Source: an uncultured Alphaproteobacteria bacterium
GTDB taxonomy: Bacteria > Pseudomonadota > Alphaproteobacteria > GCA-2731375
Direction of reading: 5' to 3'
DNA length: 64,000 bases
NCBI GenBank assembly: GCA_951812805.1
Contig: CATOSZ010000004.1
Location: 186,001 to 250,000, forward strand
The notes under the pieces are model-generated. The model did no database searches. It saw nothing but the letters and a program-made list of their open reading frames with translations, and had not been told where the DNA came from. The translations under genes and the position numbers were made by a program. Shown here piece after piece: positions 45,162-52,177 of this stretch (positions are counted from its first letter, which is position 1; every line of letters starts with the position of its first letter).

Positions 45162-45830
45162 ATGGCCGGCATGACGAAGCGGAAGGTGCGGGCGTTCGTC
45201 GCCGGAACGGCCCTCGCATTCACCCTCGCCTTCGCGCTCTCTTGGGCGGGCCCGGCGGCGTCGAGCCCGCGAGACGGCGGCCCGGCCGGCCGGGCAATCG
45301 TCGTCGCACAGATCGACGCGCTATTGCCGATGAAGGACCAGGTCGCCGAGAGCGACGCCCTGCCGATCGACGGCGTGTGGACGATTTCCAGCCTGTCCAA
45401 GCGCATCCACATCCAGCGCGGCCGGGCCTTCGCCGTCGATTCCTGGCTGCATCTGTTCACCCTGAAGATCCACCCCGACATGGTGGTCCTGCGCAACTTC
45501 GCGCGCACCGGCATCGGCGTCTACACGGCCGACGACCTGCCCCTGCTGGGCCCGGCCGAGCTGCGCCTGCACCCCGACGGCAACCTCGACGTCACGGTCA
45601 AGGGCGCGCTTGGCCCGGTGGCCTATATGCTGCACAAACAAGAGCTCGACGATCCCGACCTGCTGGCGGCGGAACTGGCATTGCTTACGGGCGAGAACGG
45701 GGGCGAGGCGCCGGACACCGGTCTGCCGCCTGTGGACGAGACCCCGGACAGCGGCGCGCCGCATCCGCTGGCGAATTGCGAAAACCTCGGCGTCGATGCG
45801 GAGACAAGTGAGGTTGTTTGTTTGGATTAG
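45162..45830 (+). CDS. Secreted protein of unknown function, partner of Cys-rich gene
   Basis: A 222-residue protein with a basic N-terminus and signal peptide (FVAGTALAFTLAFALSWAGPAAS). The mature domain has DGVWTISSLSKRIHIQRGRA, GPAELRLHPDGNLDVTVKG and a C-terminal Pro/Glu-rich tail with two cysteines (NCENLG, VVCLD). I chose the ATG at 45162 behind a GGGGGACGTGAAG stretch; 45171 is also possible. It is divergent from the Cys-rich repeat gene, with 144 bases between starts, so the two may be co-regulated. RGIWEFTIDG in that protein resembles DGVWTISSLS here, a hint of a shared fold. Confidence 0.8.
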   Translation: MAGMTKRKVRAFVAGTALAFTLAFALSWAGPAASSPRDGGPAGRAIVVAQIDALLPMKDQVAESDALPIDGVWTISSLSKRIHIQRGRAFAVDSWLHLFTLKIHPDMVVLRNFARTGIGVYTADDLPLLGPAELRLHPDGNLDVTVKGALGPVAYMLHKQELDDPDLLAAELALLTGENGGEAPDTGLPPVDETPDSGAPHPLANCENLGVDAETSEVVCLD

Positions 45831-45982
45831 GGGGCGTTTACCGGTTTGAGTGTCGACCTGCGTCCTTGTAGATCGGCCGGCACCCAGGGGCATGAGCTGC
45901 AAGCTACCGAGGAGCAATCGACGAATTGCCGAAGTTCGAGCCCTCGCGCCCGGCGCTGCCGACCTGCGTGGAGGCAAACAGC

Positions 45983-47753
45983 GTAACCGGGGCAAAAGGC
46001 CGGGCCTGGGGACGGGGGGATCTGGCCTGGGTATAGGGGTGAGTCTCAACGGCCACATCTTGTGAGGCTTCCGCGTCAAGTGACCAGATATCGATGTTCG
46101 CGGCGGGAGGTCTGTGATTCGATCCCGTCATGGCCGAATCGCTTCCGGATCTCGACGATCTTGATGTCGCCGCCCTGAAGGCGCTGGTTCTGACGCTGCT
46201 TGAGGAGCAGGCGGCCCTGCGTGCCGAGAACGCGACATTGCGCGAAGAGATCCGCCGTCTCAAAGGCCTTTCCGGGCCACCGGATATCAAGCCGAGCGGC
46301 ATGGACAAGCAGGCCGTATCCCGGGGCCGGACGGGGCGGAAGGCGGGACGGCGGGCCAAGAAGGGCCGGGTTCCCATCGACGAGAGGCGGATCGTCCGGG
46401 CCGCCGTGCCGGCGGGCTCGCGCTTCAAGGGCTATGAAGACTATCTGGTTCAGGACCTGCTCTGCCGGCCGAACACTGTCCTGTTACGCCGCGAGCGCTG
46501 GCTGACGCCCGAGGGGGCCACGATCGTGGCGCCGCTGCCGGCGGGGACGCGCGGCCACTTCGGCCCGGCGCTCAGGCGTTTCGTGCTGGCGCTCTATCAT
46601 GGCGGCCAGACCAGCGCGGAGCGCTTGGCGCGGCTCTTGGACGACCTCGGCATCAAGATCTCCAAGCGCCAGGTGGTGCGGTTGTTGAACGAGGGCCATG
46701 ACGGCTTCGTCGCCGAGGGCGAGGCGGTGCTGCGCGCCGGCCTGGAGACGGCGCCCTGGATCAGCGTCGACGATACCGGCGCCCGCCACGCCAACCGCAA
46801 CGGGGTGACGAGCGGGATCGGCAACGACGCCTTCGCTTGGTTCGCCACGACGTTTTCCAAGAGCCGCTTGAACTTCCTGGAACGGCTGCGGGCCGGCCAC
46901 GCGGACTATGTGCTCAATGCCGCCGCCTTCGCCTACATGGCCGAGCGCGACCTGGCCGCATCGGTGATCGCCCGTCTGGCCGAGGGCTGCCCGCGGCGCT
47001 TCACCAACGAAGATGCCTGGCTGGCCCACCTGGGGCGGCTCGCCATCACCGGGCACGGGGACGGGCGCGGGGCCGCGCGGACCGCCACCGAGGGGGCGCT
47101 GTGGGGCGCCATCGCCGCGCACGGCCTGCTCAGGGGCACGGCCGCGGGCGCCTGCGTCGTCCTGAGTGACGATGCTGGCCAGTTCAACGTCGGCCGCCAC
47201 GCGCTCTGCTGGGTCCATGCGGAGCGCTTGATCCACAAGCTGATGACCTTCTCCCGGAGCCAGCGGCGCGAGAAGGAACACATCCAGGCACGGCTCTGGC
47301 AACTCTACGCCGATCTCAAAGCCTATCGCGAAAGGCCGGCGCCAGGACGGCGGGCCCACCTGGCATGCCGCTTCGATGCGCTCTTCGCGACCAAGACCGG
47401 ATTCCTCCGCCTCGACCGGCTCCTGGCTCGCCTGCATGCCAACCGCGACGAACTGCTCGTCGTCCTCGACCGCCCGGAGGTCCCGCTCAACACCAACGGC
47501 GCGGAACGCGACATCCGCGCCATGGTCACAAGGCGAAAATTCTCCGGCGGCACACGCTCCGAGGACGGCAAGCAGGCCCGAGACACATTCCTCGGCCTCT
47601 ACAAGACCTGCCAGAAACTTGGCCTCTCCTTCTGGGATTATCTCGGCGACCGCCTCAAGGTCCCCGGCGCCCCACCCGTGCCCCCACTGCCGATCCTCGT
47701 CAGACAACGCTGCATCGAAATGGCTTGACCGCCCGGGGTTTTGCCCCTGTTAC
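45983..47753 (+). mobile_element. IS66 family element (ISBst12-like), copy 2
   Basis: A second 1771-bp copy with the same ends as copy 1, flanked by the 8-bp direct duplication caaacagc (45975-45982 and 47754-47761). No coding frame is obviously broken at this site. It stands at the left edge of the lower-GC island. Confidence 0.95.
46130..47728 (+). CDS. IS66 family transposase, copy 2
   Basis: A 532-residue transposase with the same sequence as copies 1 and 3, including WISVDDTGARHANRNG and LNTNGAERDIRAMV. Identity over the full length indicates recent transposition. Confidence 0.95.
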   Translation: MAESLPDLDDLDVAALKALVLTLLEEQAALRAENATLREEIRRLKGLSGPPDIKPSGMDKQAVSRGRTGRKAGRRAKKGRVPIDERRIVRAAVPAGSRFKGYEDYLVQDLLCRPNTVLLRRERWLTPEGATIVAPLPAGTRGHFGPALRRFVLALYHGGQTSAERLARLLDDLGIKISKRQVVRLLNEGHDGFVAEGEAVLRAGLETAPWISVDDTGARHANRNGVTSGIGNDAFAWFATTFSKSRLNFLERLRAGHADYVLNAAAFAYMAERDLAASVIARLAEGCPRRFTNEDAWLAHLGRLAITGHGDGRGAARTATEGALWGAIAAHGLLRGTAAGACVVLSDDAGQFNVGRHALCWVHAERLIHKLMTFSRSQRREKEHIQARLWQLYADLKAYRERPAPGRRAHLACRFDALFATKTGFLRLDRLLARLHANRDELLVVLDRPEVPLNTNGAERDIRAMVTRRKFSGGTRSEDGKQARDTFLGLYKTCQKLGLSFWDYLGDRLKVPGAPPVPPLPILVRQRCIEMA

Positions 47754-47794
47754 CAAACAGCGTGTAGGCGAACACACAGACTATCGGGATCATC

Positions 47795-47823
47795 TGTATC
47801 CGCGCCCCGTGCGGGGCGACGAC
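47795..47823. other. Isolated GC-rich hairpin resembling a type I-C CRISPR repeat
   Basis: The complement reads gtcgccccgcacggggcgcg followed by gatac. It has a 6-bp stem cgcccc/ggggcg around gtgc, similar in layout to I-C repeats (GTCGC... hairpin ...GCGGAT). Only one copy is present and no spacer array or cas gene is seen, so it may simply be a hairpin. Confidence 0.25.
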
Positions 47824-47830
47824 CAAGTAT

Positions 47831-47907
47831 AGGGTTCAAGCCTTGCCTTTTTTGCCACTCGCATGTCACGGCGGCGTATATCAAGGCAAAATGCAAGACT
47901 TGACCCC
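47831..47907. repeat. REP-like/MITE-like element, left edge of island
   Basis: A 77-base element with inverted ends: a degenerate agggttcaagccttg at the left, and ggcaaaatgcaagacttgac, complementary to ggggtcaagtcttgc, at the right. Its middle (actcgcatgtcacggcggcg) matches the element at 52008. It looks like a RAYT unit with the gene deleted. Confidence 0.7.
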
Positions 47908-47978
47908 TTTCCGTGCAAGTCTATATTTGATAAAAAAATTACTCAACAATTAACTTGAATGCAACATGCTGCTGATTA

Positions 47979-48512
47979 TCACACTATATCGATATCATAG
48001 TCCTTTCGAGTGGCGTTATATCGAAGATGCATTGAAGTTGGCCAATCGTCGATAGCTACCTCAAATGCTTTGATTATTTCTTCAACAGGTACGCGCCAGA
48101 GATTTTTGTTTCGATCATAATCAGAGAATAAAAGAAACTCGATCCAATTCCTGCTTTCGTCTCGAAGTAAGAATATCATGTAGGCGTGCATAAATTGGTT
48201 TGCGACATGAGAAACCGATACGGACTTCTTCGCTTCCTTATTCCAGTCGTAGTTTTCGTCAACCTAAAAACGATTGACTAGATTGATGTCTACTAAAGGC
48301 TTGCTGCAATAGACGTCCATTTTATGATCAGAGGTTTCGCAAGTGACCTTCTTCGATTCAATCAATTTACGGACGATAAAAAATCCAATAACTGTATCTC
48401 TTTCGACGCTACAAACGAGCCGCTCAGACCAGCGTTTTGGTTGCTTGACAGGCGACAGTAACTTACTTATACGAACCAATTCTTCTCGCCAGTAAATCGA
48501 TTCAATTGCCAT
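47979..48512 (-). pseudogene. Unknown gene with in-frame amber codon
   Basis: A continuous minus-strand frame of 178 codons broken only by one TAG at 48264-48266. Upstream it reads MAIESIYWREELVRISKLL and KRWSERLVCSVERDTVIGFF. Downstream it continues VDENYDWNKEAKKSVSVSHV and MHAYMIFLLRDESRNWIEFL, with ordinary codon use and no further stop. The join suggests a 177-residue soluble protein. The composition is AT-rich compared with the chromosome. A nonsense mutation is the simplest reading. I do not recognise the function; the location next to a nuclease-like gene suggests mobile or defence cargo. Confidence 0.7.
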
Positions 48513-48607
48513 TATTATATCTCACACCCTAAACGGCCATATGTACACTGATTAAAGCTGGCTGCCACCACCACAAAAGAGGGGTCCATCTCAAACTCTA
48601 CCATGTA

Positions 48608-49072
48608 CTAGGTAGAAGGCACGGCATGATTCTCTGACTTTATGGCCTCGAATTCCCGCTTTAACCTTTCAACCGAAGACAACACGATCCACCCGGGTGA
48701 CATAAATTCCATCCCAATGCGCTTTAGTATGTGCTCGGAAATGCCTGCCATACCTTCGCCGCCCGGCACTTCAATTCGCAGCGGATAATTCTCATCGTTG
48801 CGATCAAATACCGCATCATAGCCCTCGTTAATAGCGATCTGGCATAGCGCGTCCAACTCGACCAAAACCAAAATGAATAGGTTGCCACGGATGAAGTCCC
48901 AAAGATGGTCTTTGCACTCAACAGTCAAAATAAAGGGCAGATATGGCGCCCAAGTTCGACTTGACTTAGCTTGGTTAAGAAAAAATACCCAAGGTGCATT
49001 AAGCTCAAGAGAATCCATTATATTTTCTAGCTCCGGTCCATCCTGTGTGATGACAATATAGTGCAAGCCGCG
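48608..49072 (-). pseudogene. Nuclease-like gene, 3' part cut by IS66
   Basis: The C-terminal 154 or so codons of the gene that starts at 51583. It includes HYIVITQDGPELENIMDSLE, APYLPFILTVECKDHLWDFI and LVLVELDALCQIAINEGYDA. It meets IS66 copy 3 at 49073. Joined across one aagccgcg duplication, the frame is unbroken (398 residues in all). The function of this half is unknown. Confidence 0.8.
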
Positions 49073-50843
49073 GTAACCGGGGCAAAAGGCCGGGCCTGGG
49101 GACGGGGGGATCTGGCCTGGGTATAGGGGTGAGTCTCAACGGCCACATCTTGTGAGGCTTCCGCGTCAAGTGACCAGATATCGATGTTCGCGGCGGGAGG
49201 TCTGTGATTCGATCCCGTCATGGCCGAATCGCTTCCGGATCTCGACGATCTTGATGTCGCCGCCCTGAAGGCGCTGGTTCTGACGCTGCTTGAGGAGCAG
49301 GCGGCCCTGCGTGCCGAGAACGCGACATTGCGCGAAGAGATCCGCCGTCTCAAAGGCCTTTCCGGGCCACCGGATATCAAGCCGAGCGGCATGGACAAGC
49401 AGGCCGTATCCCGGGGCCGGACGGGGCGGAAGGCGGGACGGCGGGCCAAGAAGGGCCGGGTTCCCATCGACGAGAGGCGGATCGTCCGGGCCGCCGTGCC
49501 GGCGGGCTCGCGCTTCAAGGGCTATGAAGACTATCTGGTTCAGGACCTGCTCTGCCGGCCGAACACTGTCCTGTTACGCCGCGAGCGCTGGCTGACGCCC
49601 GAGGGGGCCACGATCGTGGCGCCGCTGCCGGCGGGGACGCGCGGCCACTTCGGCCCGGCGCTCAGGCGTTTCGTGCTGGCGCTCTATCATGGCGGCCAGA
49701 CCAGCGCGGAGCGCTTGGCGCGGCTCTTGGACGACCTCGGCATCAAGATCTCCAAGCGCCAGGTGGTGCGGTTGTTGAACGAGGGCCATGACGGCTTCGT
49801 CGCCGAGGGCGAGGCGGTGCTGCGCGCCGGCCTGGAGACGGCGCCCTGGATCAGCGTCGACGATACCGGCGCCCGCCACGCCAACCGCAACGGGGTGACG
49901 AGCGGGATCGGCAACGACGCCTTCGCTTGGTTCGCCACGACGTTTTCCAAGAGCCGCTTGAACTTCCTGGAACGGCTGCGGGCCGGCCACGCGGACTATG
50001 TGCTCAATGCCGCCGCCTTCGCCTACATGGCCGAGCGCGACCTGGCCGCATCGGTGATCGCCCGTCTGGCCGAGGGCTGCCCGCGGCGCTTCACCAACGA
50101 AGATGCCTGGCTGGCCCACCTGGGGCGGCTCGCCATCACCGGGCACGGGGACGGGCGCGGGGCCGCGCGGACCGCCACCGAGGGGGCGCTGTGGGGCGCC
50201 ATCGCCGCGCACGGCCTGCTCAGGGGCACGGCCGCGGGCGCCTGCGTCGTCCTGAGTGACGATGCTGGCCAGTTCAACGTCGGCCGCCACGCGCTCTGCT
50301 GGGTCCATGCGGAGCGCTTGATCCACAAGCTGATGACCTTCTCCCGGAGCCAGCGGCGCGAGAAGGAACACATCCAGGCACGGCTCTGGCAACTCTACGC
50401 CGATCTCAAAGCCTATCGCGAAAGGCCGGCGCCAGGACGGCGGGCCCACCTGGCATGCCGCTTCGATGCGCTCTTCGCGACCAAGACCGGATTCCTCCGC
50501 CTCGACCGGCTCCTGGCTCGCCTGCATGCCAACCGCGACGAACTGCTCGTCGTCCTCGACCGCCCGGAGGTCCCGCTCAACACCAACGGCGCGGAACGCG
50601 ACATCCGCGCCATGGTCACAAGGCGAAAATTCTCCGGCGGCACACGCTCCGAGGACGGCAAGCAGGCCCGAGACACATTCCTCGGCCTCTACAAGACCTG
50701 CCAGAAACTTGGCCTCTCCTTCTGGGATTATCTCGGCGACCGCCTCAAGGTCCCCGGCGCCCCACCCGTGCCCCCACTGCCGATCCTCGTCAGACAACGC
50801 TGCATCGAAATGGCTTGACCGCCCGGGGTTTTGCCCCTGTTAC
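49073..50843 (+). mobile_element. IS66 family element (ISBst12-like), copy 3
   Basis: A third 1771-bp copy, in the same orientation as copy 2, flanked by the 8-bp direct duplication aagccgcg (49065-49072 and 50844-50851). It splits the nuclease-like gene. Because each copy has its own matched duplication, copies 2 and 3 are separate insertions rather than ends of a composite transposon. Confidence 0.95.
49220..50818 (+). CDS. IS66 family transposase, copy 3
   Basis: A 532-residue transposase, identical in sequence to copies 1 and 2, with all catalytic motifs present. Confidence 0.95.
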   Translation: MAESLPDLDDLDVAALKALVLTLLEEQAALRAENATLREEIRRLKGLSGPPDIKPSGMDKQAVSRGRTGRKAGRRAKKGRVPIDERRIVRAAVPAGSRFKGYEDYLVQDLLCRPNTVLLRRERWLTPEGATIVAPLPAGTRGHFGPALRRFVLALYHGGQTSAERLARLLDDLGIKISKRQVVRLLNEGHDGFVAEGEAVLRAGLETAPWISVDDTGARHANRNGVTSGIGNDAFAWFATTFSKSRLNFLERLRAGHADYVLNAAAFAYMAERDLAASVIARLAEGCPRRFTNEDAWLAHLGRLAITGHGDGRGAARTATEGALWGAIAAHGLLRGTAAGACVVLSDDAGQFNVGRHALCWVHAERLIHKLMTFSRSQRREKEHIQARLWQLYADLKAYRERPAPGRRAHLACRFDALFATKTGFLRLDRLLARLHANRDELLVVLDRPEVPLNTNGAERDIRAMVTRRKFSGGTRSEDGKQARDTFLGLYKTCQKLGLSFWDYLGDRLKVPGAPPVPPLPILVRQRCIEMA

Positions 50844-51583
50844 AAGCCGCGTTCGGGATTTCGAACGGCATGCCCGTCCTTTTGAGCTTCGACAATGCAT
50901 TCATTGATTTGGTCAACATATGTGAGTTCAGGCACTTCGGCGGCACGGCGGCGCAGCACGGGAAACCCGCGGAACCCTTCGACCATATCCGTTTCATAGA
51001 AGGCATGCAGTTTCTTTAGGCTTCGCTTCTGCTTCTTGCCACGGCGATTCAGCTTCTTCGATGTCTTCACCTCGATCAGGCAAGGATCGGACCCGCCCAT
51101 CAAGCAGATGTCGCCATGTCGGATGGTATTGGTTAGATCAACCAACAACGCTGGAACAGCGTGCACCAGTGCAGAGTCCAGAAGCAAGAGTTCATTTGCA
51201 AGCCCTTCGTTACCGATAATGAACCCAGCGTCCTGTTTAGCGTTCGTATTTTCAGTGCTATAAAAACTCTGTTTTAATGCGAATCGGTCCATGTAGAGGA
51301 AGGCTATCGCATCGCCGAAGCAGCGCCAAATAAATGCACACTGTCGAAATAGTTCGATGCGCTTCTCAAAATAGGACGGACGTTTCTTGACTGTGCTGCC
51401 CTCCGTTCCTCTAACCGCCCTTTGTTCGGTCTTGAGTTCACGGATTTTACCCTCCGCCCGCATGACCTCGTGAAGCAACAGCTTCTGGAGCTCTTTGAGC
51501 GTTGTCAAGTCCTCCAAATCAATGCGCAATGCCTGCAAAAGGGAGTGAGCCCGGGCAAATGAGTGTTTCCGATATCCAATCAT
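50844..51583 (-). pseudogene. Nuclease-like gene (D...ExK), 5' part
   Basis: The first 247 or so codons of a 398-residue protein of lower-GC composition. A helical N-terminal region (LQALRIDLEDLTTLKELQKL) precedes a candidate PD-(D/E)xK nuclease core: Asp158 in TIRHGDICL, and Glu171 and Lys173 in CLIEVKTSKK. The IS66 insertion stops it after NPERGL. A TGA lies immediately upstream of the ATG in the same frame, so 51583 is the earliest start. Restriction or defence nucleases have this core, but similarity is by motif only. It overlaps a tiny upstream ORF by four bases. Confidence 0.7.
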
Positions 51584-51666
51584 TCAGGAAGATCAGCGGT
51601 GCATTCTGCCGCCTTCAGATTTGCTTTCATTTCCGTAATAGTAAAGATGGGTTGCGAAATTCCCAT
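51580..51666 (-). CDS. Possible 28-codon ORF coupled to the nuclease-like gene
   Basis: A minus-strand frame beginning MGISQPIFTITEMKANLKAA and ending ECTADLPE before TGA. Its stop overlaps the ATG of the nuclease-like gene (ATGA), a common sign of translational coupling. The frame stays open upstream for about 21 more codons without a standard ATG, so a longer product or a truncated gene is possible. No ribosome site stands out. Confidence 0.3.
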   Translation of the reverse strand: MGISQPIFTITEMKANLKAAECTADLPE

Positions 51667-51712
51667 GAAACAGTTCGCATCGTCACGGCCGGCTTGAGAT
51701 GCGAGACGCGTC

Positions 51713-51992
51713 TTAAGTTTCCATAAAGCGAATTATCACACCAGTGGCGATGCATTTCAAGTGGCCCGCTTCCGACCGTTCATCAGATGTTCTCTTTGGC
51801 ACCATCAGACGTGCGCTGAGGCATGCTCGGGCCGCCATCAGATGGTGAGCATGCCCATCGTCAACCTCCACCTCGCCGCCATCACACCACATCCGCTCGG
51901 CAAAGACGCGGTCCTCGGCCCCGGCAACATTGAGACAGACCTCGATGGTGGCAAGGCTCTCATGGCCGAGCCATTTCTTGATGCGAAGGCAT
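51713..51992 (-). pseudogene. Tyrosine recombinase (integrase) C-terminal remnant
   Basis: The frame reads LRIKKWLGHESLATIEVCLN then VAGAEDRVFAERMW, the C-terminal end of a phage or transposon tyrosine recombinase. The LGHxS histidine box is kept. The catalytic tyrosine expected in TTEIYLN is a cysteine here. No N-terminal part is present, so it is a decayed fragment. It stands at the right edge of the lower-GC island and supports past site-specific integration there. Confidence 0.65.
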
Positions 51993-52007
51993 AGGGGTCG
52001 AGGGCAT

Positions 52008-52075
52008 AGGGGTCAAGTCTTGCTTTTTGCCTCTCGCGTGTCGCGGCGGTGTAGATCAGGGCAGTATGCGAAATC
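52008..52075. repeat. REP-like element, right edge of island
   Basis: It begins ggggtcaagtcttgcttttt and continues tctcgcgtgtcgcggcggtg tagatcaggg-type sequence. It is related over about 65 bases to the element at 47831-47907, in the same orientation. A partial extra copy (aggggtcgagggcat) lies just to its left. Confidence 0.7.
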
Positions 52076-52177
52076 CGTCTTCAATTTTTGTATCGAGCTT
52101 GCTCCCCCTTGCCCCCCTCCCCCCGATCTGTTCCAATTCCCCCGACACACCACGCCACCACACCGGAGCCCAACCCC

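Noticed and set aside
45983..50843. Composite transposon formed by IS66 copies 2 and 3
   Set aside because: Each copy has its own matched 8-bp duplication on both sides, so they are separate insertions. A composite would show one duplication at the outer ends only.
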